Part shown: positions 1-14,729 of the stretch, piece after piece
How positions within the stretch are numbered: position 1 is the first letter of the stretch
Layout: the number at the start of each line of letters is the position of its first letter
Source of the DNA: Eremophila alpestris peregrina
Lineage: Eukaryota > Chordata > Aves > Passeriformes > Alaudidae
Assembly (NCBI GenBank): GCA_009792885.1
Contig: WMCF01000025.1
Span: 9,698,123-9,762,122, forward strand
DNA: 64,000 nt
Direction: 5' to 3'
The notes under the pieces: model-generated
Told to the model about the DNA's origin: nothing
Seen by the model: only the letters and a program-made list of their open reading frames with translations
Databases searched by the model: none
Translations under genes and position numbers: made by a program

Positions 1-2643
1 TACATAATTTCAGCCTCTTGCCTCTCAAAGCCCCTCTCATTTACAATACATCCCTATTTTTCTTCTAGGAGGAACAAGGCATCTCACACCACATTTTCAG
101 CCATAATACTACATATTTTGGCCTTTTTCTGTGGTGACTAGCTTCTGTTTTTCTTTGCCTCTCCTTCTGATTAGAAATTTTACTTTTCATGGTTGCTTCA
201 CCAGTTTACTGGTTCTCTTCATTCTTTATGCTAATCTACAATATTACTACTAAATAAATTCAGTAACTTTCATTACTTCTTTGCATTTTAATATTCTCAG
301 TGAGTTCTTAAAGATAATAAGCTACAATTACTTATGCTCCTTCCTCACATATTTTAGGTTTTCAGTACGACTTTCATGTATGGGTCACTCCACACATATA
401 TCTCTTTCCTTTCAAATACAGACCTTTCAGATATTATGGAGTTTTCCTCAAATCACTTTATTTTCCCTCTGATTCAGTTGTACAGAAGTCACGTATTTTC
501 CTACTACTGCTTGCAGAACTCATTTTTGGTATAGTAAATTCTAGGTGCTCTCCCAGATGAATGAATGCATTTATCATCCTTGACTCATAGCCAGTAATTT
601 TCCATGTCCAGTGTAGCTTTTGACTGTATTGATTGTTCAGCGTTCTGCTTTTGACTGCAATTGCATTTGCAGCTGAGGTTACACTGTCAAGATGTCTGGT
701 TCTTATTTCTGAGAGAGAATTTCCCTACATAAGAGGGAGTACTTCTGGCCTTGTGTGCTCCCCAGTATCTGACTGCCAGAGAATTCTGCCAGCTTTGATT
801 AGCACAGAGTCAGGAAAGGACACTCACTGGCATAACTGGAGCTGAGTTCCAGACCAAATGGCAAAGCTTGTTTATTCTCCCCTCATGTTATTCCCTCCTG
901 TCTCTCTCTCTCAATCCTCTCCTTTCATTGCACTGTTCCTTTTGCACACTTCTGTCTCTTAACTTCCTACTTCCTTTTTATCTATTTAAAACCAAGGAAA
1001 CACTCTTTCCAGCTCTTTCATTCTGTTGGAAGAGGATGCTATCCAGCATCCAACACTGCCATAAGCCTTAGTTCAGTGTCCCACCTTGGGGTTCACTCAG
1101 GACATCTCACAGGGGAGCAGAGGAGGCTGACAATGCCCTCACACAACCCTTGGGCAGCATATTCTTGGTACCAGCTAGACCCTGCTGTGTGTACTGAGAG
1201 GCTCCTGCTAAGCTGTTGTGCTTCTGAGATCATTTGTGGGAACACAGAGAACAAGAGTTGCTTGTCTTTGTCCCCATTTTGTATTTAGCTGTCACCAATA
1301 ACCTTTTTCTGTGCCAACTGTTCAGTGTTTGAAACCACTGTTCTTTTTTCTGCTTTTGCTTCCTGCCAGATTTTTCTATTACCCTTATAATTACCTACTT
1401 GAATGAATTTTTTTACTACCAATGTAAAATGGACTGGTTTAAATGAGTACGTCATTACACAGTGCAAAGATATGGGTTAAAGCTAGATTTTATAATACCA
1501 GCAGTTACATTTGTTGATTATACTCATGTTTCATAACATGAAAAAAAAAAACTATAAGAACCGCATAATAGTATCTAATTCTAAAGAATGGAAATATTAC
1601 AGTATTTCCCAATCAACTTTACCTAAATCAAACACATCTGAGCAACTAACCTGAATATAGTGAAGTGTGACACTTGCAGGTAAAATAGACCTTTTGGTAT
1701 TATTCTCTAGCCCTCTGTTTGGCAAAAAAATGTAATAGTAATGCATTCTTTAATTTCTTGCCTTTGTCAAGCACAAGTTCACACCCATTTGTAGCTGGGG
1801 ATACCTCCCTAACCCCCCTCAATATACGTTCTTCACCCATTTAATACAATGACACATGCTCCATACCATCAGCATAGTTTTTTCTTCTGTCAGTTCTTTT
1901 TTGTTTGTATTTCTGGGTTGGTATGCTGCAAATAAACAGCTGTACTAACTGAATTTATCTTTGAGGGCAAAACCCCAAACTGGATCTCCACTGGGGACGG
2001 CCTGATTAAAGGCACAATTCATACTCTGATTTCAATGGCAAACATCAGTCCTCAGGTCCACAGAAGTCAAAAGTGTTAAAAGGCAAACTCCCTGTTATAA
2101 ATGTAGATTAAATTCCTTTCCTTGACATATTTTTGCTTTTATTGAGGAACTTGAGACATCCAAAATCCCAAATTAGGAAAAAAAAACCCAAGAAAGCTCT
2201 GAACAGAAAACAAAAACCATCCAAGCAACCAAAAAAAACCAAAACCATAACCCTGGACAAATCTTGCACAGTGTCTATTAATTTTTTTTTTTTTTGTAAT
2301 CACATGAGAGGTAAGAAAGATTGCAAAAGATAGTAAATCGTTTTTAAAAGGATTTTCCCCCTTTCGAAAGATTTACCATCTTTTTGTATGGAGAGAAACA
2401 ATCTGGCGGTTAGATAATTCTGTGTAAAAATAAGATTTGAAATGTCATTTTTAATAAGATTTATTGTTTCTCTCAAAATTTATCATATTCAAATGTAAAA
2501 TTCCTAATGCTCTCATTGGCTCAAAACCCAACAGAGGTTATTTATTTGTTTTTCTTGTACAGGCTCCTTTGGATTTCGGTGAATACCTGCAGCAGTTGCT
2601 GAATCATGCATCTAAGAAGCAAAAAATCCCTATACTGAGGGAA

Positions 2644-2662
2644 CATACACACACACATACAA
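2644..2662. repeat. Short (AC)n microsatellite
   Basis: The sequence CATACACACACACATAC is a short CA run with interruptions. Confidence 0.7.
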
Positions 2663-5550
2663 AAGCTCCCAAACAAACTAAAAAACCCTACACTCCACAC
2701 TTATCACTTCTCTACCATTTGCTGTGGAATAAAAAGATAAAATGTTCACTTCTGTCTGAGCCAAGATTACCAATTCAGCTTATAAAATCTAAAAACAAAC
2801 TCATGCTTATTTGAAGTTCTAAAGAATTATTTAAACTGTCCTTTTAATTTTCCCTCTTAGGCATTCCATATCTTTCAAACACCTTCTTGCATAAATATTG
2901 ATGGTAGTGTATAAAGATGCTTTTTGTTTCTGTTCATTATGGATCTTTGATTTAAATCAAAATGAAATTAAATCACTATGTTTTTAAAGTATTTTTCTAT
3001 TTTTTTTTCTATCCTTCAAAAAATTTACATCCTTTAGTCAGTAATCATTGAGACATATTTCATTTCTCTTTTAAATGGCTGAATATGGATACAACTGCTA
3101 ACTACAGAAATGAACAAGGAAGGTCTTAGTGAGGTTGGGGACAAAATTAAAGGCTATCAAAATATGGCTCAAGAAGTAAATGAACAATTCACTCCATTTT
3201 TAGACAGGAAAACTGTTTAAGAAGGAGTAAAGGAGAATGACAAGTGGAATGGAAAAAAATAGCAATGTCCAAACTGGAAAAAAGTATTGAAGAAAAAAAT
3301 CATAGAGCTTATCATGTTCAAACGAAGACATGGTGAAATTTAACGACTGAATTCTAATGCAGCTAACATAATGTTACCCAATGATGAACAGCAGCCAGTG
3401 CATTCAGAGACTGTAAAACGTCACAACTGAGTTTCAGAAAGGGAAAAACATCTTATACACACCTAGAGATACAATAAACACTTGTGTTCATGACACAGAT
3501 CAAGAGGTATTTTGTGCTTTCAATTCCTTGCTTTTTAAATGGCCTGAGAGCCCCTCAGCAGTGGGTCTGGATCCCTTTGCTCAAGCTATGAGAGGAGTGC
3601 TTTCTAGAGCCTCAGTGGCAGCATTTTCATTGCTGTTCTTATGCAATCACTCTTGGGGTGTCATTGCTACAGCCTTTTACCTGCTGCAGACCCCAAATAG
3701 TGTTGTTGTGGTGGCTGTCAAGGGAAGGAACTACGACTAGTCACTCCTTCCTTCCCCTCTTTTTCACTGTAGCTCTTGGTTTGCATTTGGGCAGTCAAGA
3801 GATGCATGCAGGGAGCTTCACAGTGTGGGGTCCCCCTGGCACTTCTCATCCTGCCTACTGGGGAAGTTTGTCCTTTCTCTCTCATTCCTCTCCTCTTCCT
3901 TTTCCATTTCCCCCAAAAGTAATTCACCATTAGAGTCAACATGAGGCTCAGAAGCCACAGATCTCTGCATCAGTATGTGGGTATCTCTTGTATTCCTTTT
4001 TACACACACATGCTTATGGCTGGTTGAAGACAGGACACTGAGCTGGGTGGATCTTTGCACTAGCCTGGTGTAACACTGATTGTATCAAATACAAATTGAA
4101 CTGCTATAAATCAGTGAACCTAATCCTTTTCTATTATGAAGGATTATTGAGTAATAAAATTGTTTTGAACAGTGACAGACTAGTTGTTATTCTTATATCA
4201 CTTCTCAAGGGCTGGTGAAAATATTTTGCAGTAAGTAATTAAATCCACTTTGGCTTCCAAAACAAAAAGAACTTACAAGAACTAAGCATTAATTTAGAAA
4301 CACAGTACACACAATAATCTTGATTGTATATATGTGATAATTCTTGTAACAGTTTATCAAAGCTTACTTTTATTATTAACTATTTGTTAACTGCATTTTC
4401 ATAGCTTCAATTTCCAGAGCTTGGTCGAATTACTTCTGGTGGACTACAGATTAACCCTGTCATCAGATATCTTTTTTCTAGGCAGGTACCTTTTATCATC
4501 CCCTTGATAAACTAATCAGATCAAATTCTGGGAATCTTTCACCACAGAGGAAGTTTTCTTGACCTTTGGTCATTCCCATTCTGTAAATACTCTTAAGTTT
4601 ATCAGCATCTTCCTTGAACTACTGACAAATAAGGACTAGTTAGTAAACTCCTGTAGGACTTGAATTAAAAACAAAGACACTCTTAAAATAATCACTCCAC
4701 TCCAACTAAAAAATATTCTTGGCTTTAAAGTCACACTTGGAACTGTCCTATCCGGCTTCCAATCATTTGCCCAACAAAGTTGATTACTTTAAAGTACGGT
4801 CTGAAATCTTTGTGTATACAAGACACAAAGATATATCTACATAATATCTATCTTGCATGACATCTTCTTTGGCCCTTCTGAAATAATAATGATTAACTTG
4901 TCTGTAAATTTGCTAGCCATGACCTGCTCCTTTACCAACAATAAGCCTTTTCTAATTGTAGCATTCATCCTTAAGGCACATGCAATATCTAGCAGGTAAT
5001 CACCAATTTTATTTTGTCATCTGGGACAGTACAAAAAAACCCAAAACAAACAAACAAATGAAAAAAAACCTTACAGAAGAAAGAGAAAATTTTTTGCTGT
5101 TGACTACACATGGAGGCATATGGAGGCTTTTTCCTGATATAGCTGAAATTCACCAAAATCCAGGTTTTTACATTAATTACTGCTACTTTTATTTCTTAGC
5201 ACAGAGGTAATATTTAATCAAATGTATTAGAAAAGCCTATTCTACTATTTCTGTCATGTTTATTAATGCAATTTTAAGTTTTTTTTAAAAAGTATAATAA
5301 ACTTGTTTCTTCTGTTCTTAATTTATCAGCAACGATTCTGTTTCCTCTTTTAACACTGTAGTAGTAATACTAATAACAGCAATAAGCCCCCATTAACTGA
5401 AGTAACTTTTTGATTGTTAATATGCTGTGCAGTATCAACTCCTATTATATTTCAAAAACCACTCTTTTGTTGCTCCAACTTTCCTTACTACACTTCTATT
5501 TATTGTTCTCACCAGCTATTTTCTAAATGTTTCAGATTCCATCAGATTGT

Positions 5551-5578
5551 ATTTACATCCAAAGGCTTGGATGTAAAT
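5551..5578. repeat. Perfect 12-bp stem hairpin, 4-nt loop
   Basis: ATTTACATCCAA (5551-5562) and TTGGATGTAAAT (5567-5578) are exact reverse complements separated by AGGC. It is isolated in AT-rich intron. It is too short for a microRNA precursor and has no adjoining repeat ends. Confidence 0.8.
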
Positions 5579-8500
5579 AGCTTTTTAATCTATTTGTGTT
5601 TATACCCATACAATTATATTCATATTTTTAAACTGCCTTCAGATTGCATTTTTATTCATGTTGTATTTTTCTATCCCAGTTTATTTCTAACTGGAATTAT
5701 GTTAGCTGTCTTGAAAATTAATTACTTTCCAATTATTATTTCTTCTGCTTTCTTAAATATTTCCTTCCAGAAAATACACCTTATAATTATTTTCGCCATT
5801 ATGAAATCAGAATATTTAGAAACAAAACCTATTATTATCTATTAACTTAGATTTTAATCCATTTCAATGCAATAAACAATTATCTGATATTTTATAAGGT
5901 CATTTCATTAACCGTTATTTAACCTTGAAATTATTAAATTAAGCTTAAAAAGTAACTTCTCCACACTTACAACCTGAGAACTCTTAAGAAAACTCTCTCT
6001 TCCTTTTGCCAGTCACCATTTGCTGTGGCAGGATGGGCTTTTTCAGCTGTGATCTGCTGAGCTACTTCTAACTCTGGAATATGACCACAGATGAAAGAAA
6101 CCTTAAAACTTCTCTCATTCACTGATATTCCAAGTATTTACATTTCTTCTGTGTTCTTCATTCACCTTTCTCATTTTTGCTCTTAGCCAGTTTCACAAAA
6201 TGCTGCTCTTATTTTGTGCAGTGGAATTATGATGTATCTCATCCCATAGACCAGCAGGTTACAAATTATTCACAAGAATAATAATCAGAATGGCATAAAT
6301 GGGAATTTCCATTCTAGTACACAGAGCTGATACAAAATGCTTCCCCATTCCAGGGGAATCTGCCATTAAAACAAACCCAGGTCCTAGTGAATTACTTGGA
6401 CAAGGAACATTCTGAGTTAGAAACACCAAATGTAGAACACATCTTGGAAACAGGTTTGTCTAAAACATGAATATGGAGGCTGTATCACAGAGAAGAGATT
6501 CTAGTAAGAGTCACAGTCAATGGCAAATCACCTTTATAACCCTATGAAAAAGGACCTCAAGACACTGAGTTAAAATTTTTATTAAAAAAAAAGAAAGAAA
6601 TAAACAAGCAAAGAGTTTTCCTAAGGACACCATGATAGATATTATTAATCCAAGATTTTAAGGAGTACTTCAATAAGGAAAATAAAAAATAAATTATGAC
6701 AAAAGAGATGGAAATATTTCTTAGAAATTTATTTCTGCTGTAGAATGTTGTATCCAAAATACAGAACTGACCAGTTATTCTCCATATGACCAATAGAAAG
6801 GATTGGACTGTTCCACTTCCCTTTTATCACTGAAAAGAACAAAACACCTGAGTTGTTTTTTGCACTCCTCTCAAATATAATGGTTAATTATTGCAATTGT
6901 TATGTTCCACTTTAGTTTATCATCATTATTTAAGCCATATGGCTTAATAAGCATGCTTATTTTGAATTCCTGTAGTGGAAATACTGTAAAAATCTTCCAG
7001 ATCTGTGGGTAGCTTGAGAAAAGGAGGGGGAGGCTAAAATAAGTTGAAGCAATTTTACGTTTATTCCTATCTTCTAACGGGATTTGAGATGAAAAACAGT
7101 TAGAAAACACAACATGGGATGAAAGAAGGATTTAATTGATTGTCATTATAAGCTGTAGTAAAATAGAGGTCAATTAAATGAATGAATTGCAAAGAAATAT
7201 ACTTGTAATATTAATATTAGGCATTCATGTAACACTTATCAGAGAAGTGCTTTGCAAACAATTAATAGGTTTATACAAAGAACGAATTACATTGACTGGG
7301 GGAGAGCAAGGTTAAGAATGCCAGAAGGTTGATTTAATTCCATCTTTTCTTTTGTCTTTGTTTTGAGCAGAATTCATTCTATTGTATTACAAAACAAGTT
7401 ACCTTAGAATAGGGAGTTAAGAAGACAAGGAGAATTGAATATGGCACAACAGGTGTAAACTACTATCTTATTTAAAAAAAAACTCTTTGTCTCTTGATTA
7501 CTAGCTTATACACAGCTGACACTGTTTTATTAAACAAATGGAGAAATTCAAGTGTCAGAACAAAGATGTCACAAATAAATGAAGCAACCTTTTAAGCTTG
7601 CAAAGAAATACTTCATGTTTGTACAGTAAACTGTTAAGAAAAAAAGACAAATTTATGTAAATGTAGATCTTTAGTCAAGCATATTATGATCTGAGCCTGT
7701 GATTCAAATGTAATTTGAAGTTGTGTAAACCCATTAAACAGCTTAGCTTGCTGGAAACAATACAATGAATGCAAGTGTAAAGGAAGTAAAAGCAAAGGTG
7801 TTGGAAGCCCACTGCTTGAACATGTATTTCAGAAAAATGGTATCTAGAAAACTTAATTAAACAGAGATGTTTTGTGCTTGTTGGGTGTTGGGGTTTCGTT
7901 GGGTTTTTTTAGGTTATTCTTTTGTTGGTTTTTGTTTTTTAATTTAAAGGTGGTGATTTCTCCATTCTTTTAGTAGAATACAAATACAAGCAAAATATGC
8001 TTTTTTACCCATTTTTTTCTCCTTTTTTTCAGAGAGGCATTGAGTACATTAGCAATCCCATTTAGACAAACAGTGCACTCTCAAACCAAATTCTCTGGTT
8101 CACTTCACTGCATTTCCTATGTGCTTGCTCAGTTCTCAGAGCAGTTTTGAGAACAAATTAGATTTTAGAAAAATCAGCCAGAAGTACTGTACCAAAGTGC
8201 TCTACAACTTTGATGGGGATAATTAGGTCCAAACTCCTACAGAGGTGACACCACCACATGCAACTTTCAGCACCACTGTAAGTTTGAAATGCACAGCAAA
8301 CATGAGGAGGCTCCTCCACTATACCAAGTGACTGAAACTTCTCAACCTATTCTTCAATTCTGCTGTTCCTTCTTCCGTCATACACATTTTCTGCTCTGAA
8401 AGCCTTTCTTTTCTTTACCAGCACTTTCTTCTACTGCAATCACCCCAGGTTAAACTAATTTTTTCTACTATTACCTATTATCATTTTCTACATTTAACTA

Positions 8501-10081
8501 CTGTCTTATCAGCCAATGGCTACCTCTTGCCACTCTTGGAAAAAGAGAAGTGACTTCATGAATATGATATTACCTTATGTATCTTAACCTCTAAAAGAGG
8601 ACTGCAAGTGTCTTGGTCCAGCATGGTGACAGCATCAGCAGATTTGTAACTTATCACTGTAGTCTAGTGTGAGAGGAATGTTTCATTATCCCAAAAAAGG
8701 TGATGCCAAGTTTCTTGAAACAAGGCATAATAATGATAATCCAAGTAAAAATACTTTAAGTAGGACATTATTCTACTAAAAAGGGGGTTCAGACAGGACC
8801 ACATCACTGAACCCTCTAGTTTATAAGGGATGAGCTGAGCTCTGCAGGTTGTTTGAACCCGAACTTCCAGGCTTGCCATGAGGGTGAACCTGAAAAGACC
8901 ACACCATCCATCCCTGAAGTATTACTCCTACATGCATTCCTTACATGTTTATCATTGGGGGTGTGTGGACAATGTGAGTGACACACAAAGCACAGACCCA
9001 GATGTGTCATTGGAACATCATGAGGTAGAAGACCAATGTCCACTCATAACAGGGAGAGCTGACATCTCCTGAGAGTTGGATATAGTGTGGAAAATAAGAT
9101 GGAATTTCTCCCTCTGGGCAGAGCCTTCCTTATTGAAAAGGTTCTCTTCCACAGGCATAATTTACTAGCTCTGCCCTTGGTTTACTTCTCACCAAGAAGC
9201 AGCCCTCTCTCCCAGGCCATGGACACTGCATTCACACCTTTTCAAGTCCCCCTTCCATTCTGTCTTGCAGCACCCACATACAGCACCTCTGCTGACAAGT
9301 CAAGCCTCTCCCCCTTGCTCCTGAGCAGGAATTGCTGCTCCCACAGTTCTTTACTTCCCTTTGCACTCCCATCTCCTCTCCTTGGGCAGTGACTTGAAGA
9401 GCTCTGAGCCAGCAGCCAGCTGCCTCGATCCTCTACTGATACATGGAGAGGTTAAACACAGAAACTGTGTGGAGCTGTGCCAGTGGATACTGCTGAGGCT
9501 TCAGGACCTCTGCACTCAGGGGCAGGGTTCAAGGAGAGAAGGGATTACTTGTGAGAACTCATTAAGTCTGTAGGATCTGCTGCACTGCATCATCCAAGGC
9601 TGCTGAAGAGCTGGCTGAAGTCGTAACAAAGCCAGTCAGCCCCACTTCAGCCCAAGGGAAAATCATGGAGCAAGTTCTTTTGGAGCAAGTTTCTGGGACA
9701 TGAAGGATAAAGATCTATTTCAGTAGGAGACTGGCATAAATTCCTACCGAGGTACCTTTCAGCCTGAATATAATCTGGAAAATTTACAGGGATTTATACC
9801 ACTGACATTGTTTCCTTTATAGGAAAATAAAAGGCACTGGAGCAAGCGTCCAGAGAATGGAAGCGTGACCTAACATTATAGAAAATATTTCAATTCACAA
9901 GGTATATGGAGGGCACCAATGACTATAATTGATAAAAAAATATTCCAAGTATAAATTCATTTTCTGCAATCTTATTAGGAATGTGCATAAACCAAATCAC
10001 AACTAGAAAGAGCACATCTACATGTATAACATTGGCAGGTAATATGTGTGTACTGCCAAATAATGTAAATCCTTACAATTT

Positions 10082-10117
10082 AAAAAGACCCCCAAGAGTC
10101 TTTTTAAAAAGACCCCC
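10082..10117. repeat. Short direct plus inverted repeat of AAAAAGACCCCC
   Basis: AAAAAGACCCCC occurs at 10082 and again near 10106, and between them lies GTCTTTTT, the reverse complement of AAAAAGAC. The result is a small hairpin followed by a direct copy of its left arm. It probably arose by local slippage or template switching. Confidence 0.65.
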
Positions 10118-13100
10118 CTCATAACCATAAATAAACCTTTTTGAGCTGCAATTTTCATTAATAAAACTTATTCCATAAATAGAAACTTAACATTATTAGC
10201 CCTGAAAATTCTACATAGGTGGACAAGATGACAGTAGCAAAGGACCACTGAGCACTGGTATAAAGCTAATATCAAGACAGCTTAAGGCTCCTGGAGACTG
10301 TGATATGACAGAATGACACTCCTAATGTGTGTACAGGCAACTGAAGTACAGTGACAGCAGTCTCTAGAAGCACCATTTGCACCACTGACTCTGGGTGTCC
10401 GAAACAAAATGTGGAACAAAAATAATGAGGGAAAGAGATACAGGCAGTGGGGCAAATTCAGTAAGTGTCAACCCCCTTTTTATGAAATCCAAAGCAATAA
10501 CATCCTACATGTTAGTAGGCTTCTCCTTACCATTTCTACACAACACTTCAAGTGGGATTACATGAAGGTAAAACTGAAAATGAAATTTTCAGCATCTTCC
10601 TTGTCCTTTCACCAATGGCGCTGCTTCATCTTTTAGGTTCCCTGTGATACTATGACCAAAGACAAGACAAAAAACTGTTCTACTTTTCAGGGAGATTACT
10701 CCTTTAATCAGCACATGAAGCTCTCTGTTTCAGCAGCACATTTGCTTCATTTAGCAAACTGACTTAAGAGCTTCTTATACTAAGAACAACTTTTTTGAAA
10801 ATATATAAACTTCAACATGTCAAAATAAGCTTGCTTCTACATTTCTCATTTTACAGTCTCTCATGTCACATATTTTTCCACGTATAACAAACATATATTC
10901 TCTCTTGAGTTTTTGGGGGCTTTCATTGAGTTTTGGGAGGTTTGATTTTTTGTTTTGGGTTTCTCTTGTACGTATTATCATGCATCTCAATCTCTCCTTC
11001 TGAAAGCACTGCTTTTGGGTTTTTTTAAAATACCTTAAGTAAAAAATACTGCCATTTTCTCCTTGGCAACAACACCTTCTTCTTTCCCTTTCTTCACCTG
11101 CTAAATTCAGAATTGTTTTGTTTGCCTTGAGTAAATTTACAACACTTGAGGAGACATCAAGGTATGAGGTTTTCTTACTATTTTATGAAGGGTTGGGAGC
11201 AAAGTGCCACTGAAAGAATGGTTATTATAAGAAGCCCTGACTACTTAATTATTATGTTTTTAGTAGTACAAGTATTAGCATTACCGTTAGTATTATTATT
11301 AAAAGAGAAGAATAGAAAAACTTAGGTTTGGCCAAACATTAAAAATATGAATGCTCACATTAATCCTGTGTTCCCATAATAATTTATTGGAAGATATAAA
11401 GTGAGATTGTATCATTCAGTGTACAGATGAAAACCCAGTTGAGGCAGAATAATCTAAAACTGTAGTACTGATGATACTTTTACATATCAGAAAGAACATG
11501 CAAAATGCTTACGATTAAGGTAATCAAACATTTGAAGCAGGGAAAGTTTGAACTGAAAAATGACATTTTACTTAATGGCAATAATAATTTAGTTGTAGAG
11601 TTACTTCCACCTTTGGACTCTAGGGATGAATGAGATGAACTCATATGTCTCCTCTAGCTTAGTTTTGTAATGATTCCATGAAACAAACCAATTGAAACAA
11701 TGGGAAATGGCAGATTATAGTAATCTTTCAATGAACAATATAGACTCTATCCAATACTGCACAGAATTACATTAATGCAGAAAAAGACATCTAACTAAAT
11801 ACCTTGTGAAAGCTTATAATATTAAACCCTTGCCAACAGCAGCCTCTCTTACTAAAAGGAGCTATTGGGATTTCTGATACTATATCTGGCTATAGCATCT
11901 CTGCAGGAAGGGTTAAAGGAAAAATAATGACCTTCTTTTGAGAGCAAGCTATCATACTGCATCATCTTACTCAGATATTACAAATGAGTGTTGATGTTGG
12001 GCTCCCTAAAGCAATCCAGCAGAAATAATCAAGCCTAATTCTGTGGAAATGCAAGACAAAAAAAGTTTGAAAAAAGACCATGATCATCTGCAGCAGCTTG
12101 GGGGAAGCATTTTGACTATGAAGGGAAAAAGTGAGAAGAATAAGCTTTATTTTAAATCGATCATTTCCCACCATTTTAAAAAGCTTCTCCCATTTAAAGT
12201 CATTAGCCACAGCTAACAAGGCATCCAACTGATCATCCTCAGTCTTCATGCCTTAAATTGTGATTTTTGAGACAATAAAGTAAAAGAAATGGCTTTAATC
12301 TACAGTAAAACATTAGTTACTTTTATTCCAATACAATAAAATGCATGAGCACTTACTATATGCATCATTGGTTCAATGTATTATGCAGAACAAGGAATTC
12401 GGGACATGTGCTTAATAATAAATTCATACATAAGCTATGTAATCAAATGTGTGAGTGACATCCCTGAGTAGAGAATAAAAAGAACATGAGCAGTCTTCTA
12501 CTGTCAGATGTTGTTTACAAAAAGAATTTCAAACAACAATGAATTATTTAAAGAAACAAAATTTGGGTGCACCTGTTGACATTGAGCAGGACTGTGTAAT
12601 TCTGCTACTTGAACGAACTCCAGGGAGTCTGAAACAAAAGTCATTCACCAAGAGGGACAAAAATGCACAGAAAGTCAATAAAAAACATGGAGTGATCAGG
12701 CTTTCTGCTGTTTTCTAGCATAAAAAACATCCTGAAATGCACCTTGGGGAGTTTGTTCTCCCACGGATATTTTACACAACAGGCAGTCAAACTGTTAAAA
12801 AGAAAATGAGTTTGTGTAATGCATTTCTACCTAAATGCTGAGATAAAAAGGATTAAAATTATAATACAGTCATCAAAATACATTTTAAATGATGTCATCT
12901 TCCCAGATAATTGCCTAGGTGTTATTTTTTATTAAAAAAATCCATTCCTTTCTTACTCAATTATAAATTGGGTATGGATAATTAAATTCTCTTGCTAGAG
13001 TAAAGCAAGTATAGATTGCTGCATACTCATTTGATCCTCCTTCAGATGAATTTATATGTGCTTATCTATACAGCACTAAGATTATAAACAGAAAAGTACA

Positions 13101-14219
13101 TGACATGAGAATGCATCAAAGATGATACACAAAGGAAAAAAATGCATTTAGTCTGCTAGACACTTGAGCAAATTTTTAGCAAAGCATGTTTTTCAATTTT
13201 TTTTTCCCTGCAAGAAACTGCTCACATCCTTGTGGTGAGATGCTATGTACATGGCTGTAATCTCCCACACATAATGTCAATTTTGACTGTAACTATTTAT
13301 ATACTGTCCGGAATCCTTGGTATTAAAGTAGAAATTTGGAGAATGCCCTTAACAGACTCTTATTCTATTCTAACCCAGTGTGCAAAGGGCTTCTTTTTCT
13401 CTTCTGATAATGAGTAAGTGAACAACAACAACAAAAAATGTTTAGTGTGCCAAACAGCAAGGCTGCCTCTCAGACAACCAGGTCTGAACAGCTTGCTGGC
13501 CCCTGTGCAGGTAAATGCCATAATTACTGCCCCAGCCTTCCCACTGTTACTCAGTAATTCAATAACAGACCATCTGTAGCTCACTGCTAGTGAATCATCT
13601 TGCATATTAATACATTGTTTGAGTTATCTTCATGCTACTTAGCAGACGTGATGCAAACATTATAAGCAAAATATTTAAGAAAGATGGCTGGGTATCTGAA
13701 TAGCTGCTCCTTATGCTCCTAAAGGAGGATTTATAAAATAATCTAAGCAAATCCATTTAGCAGAAGTACAGCTCAAGAGAGAATGCTTCTACATAGCCAT
13801 ATGCAGTACTTGCTATTAATAAAACTGATGGCAATGAGATGATAATGCACTTCCTCTCCATCACCAAGAACTTCAGAGGTTCCCTTGCAAGGGAAATATA
13901 AAACAGCCAGCAAACAGCTAGTTAAGTTCTCAAAGCAGCCCTTGCCCTGGTATCTATGTCAAATGCCAATCTTAAACCATTTTAAGAGTTTAAAAGTTTA
14001 AAAGTTCTCCAGGTACCATCTCTGGGGCAAAAGGTGAAAGGAAAACAGAGGGATAAAAGTCCTCACAACAACAAATAAAATAGATAGTACAAAAGTCCCT
14101 TTCACGAACTTAAGCCACTAGAAGCAAGATTTTTAACAGTCTTTTTCCAAATCTTGGTAACACTCTTAAGAAAATGAAAATGCACTACCAAAAGCTGAAT
14201 TTTTCAGGCCTGTTGCAAC

Positions 14220-14337
14220 AGAGCCCCCTTAATTTCAAATTTATAATAATTCGGTGGGAGGGGGTTTGCAGTCTCCATTGCAAGGGGAGAGCACTGGCTT
14301 CCCCCTAGCAGATACCTGTCTTTTCAAACCAAGACAA
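14220..14337 (+). mobile_element. 5'-truncated fragment of the same LTR family (3' end only)
   Basis: From AGAGCCCCCTTAATTTCAAA through the GGGAGGGGGTTTGCAGTCTCCATT stretch to CAGATACCTGTCTTTTCAAA and CCAAGACAA, this segment aligns by eye with the last part of the LTR at 34768-35375 (35255-35368). Differences are scattered and the upstream part of the LTR is absent. No terminal CA or target duplication can be assigned. Orientation is plus, antisense to CTNND2. Confidence 0.75.
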
Positions 14338-14550
14338 GGCCTATAGCTTGTTTTCAAGTTCTGCTTGGGATTTTGATCTCTATTCTTATTTCATCCAAGT
14401 TTTATAGTAATATTTTCCACTCAACTCAGCTACCCTCCGTATCACAGTATGCATTTGTGTAAAATGATAATCCTGTCCTCTGCTCTTTCCTTTTAGGCAT
14501 TTCTTCCCTTCATAGAATTGTTTAAGTTGAGGGAACAGCCAATTGTTGAA

Positions 14551-14572
14551 ATACATACATACACACACACCC
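14551..14572. repeat. Short (ACAT)n/(AC)n microsatellite
   Basis: An ATACATACATACACACACAC-type run at this position continues into CCCC. Confidence 0.7.
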
Positions 14573-14729
14573 CTATATACACTCCTCAGCACATGCTCAG
14601 AAAAAACACAAACTTCAACCTCAGAAATGTCTGTCAACAAGAAACTAATAAGGCTAAGGTTGGAGTATTTATTTTCCTCCCTGTTTTTAATCTATGAAGA
14701 TAAGCTTTCAGGCATATGCACATCTCAAA

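Larger units (their letters stand above)
1..14219. other. Intronic sequence without recognisable genes
   Basis: AT-rich unique-looking DNA. Apart from the hairpins and low-complexity tracts listed separately, I see no exon, RNA gene or mobile element. Slightly GC-richer patches at about 3530-3950 and 9090-9600 have no family I recognise and no splice-flanked reading frame. Open frames up to 143 codons (5414-5845) have intron-like composition. Confidence 0.6.

Noticed and set aside
5414..5845. A 143-codon plus-strand open frame
   Set aside because: Ile/Phe/Tyr-rich composition from AT-rich DNA, no recognised domain, no splice or promoter context.
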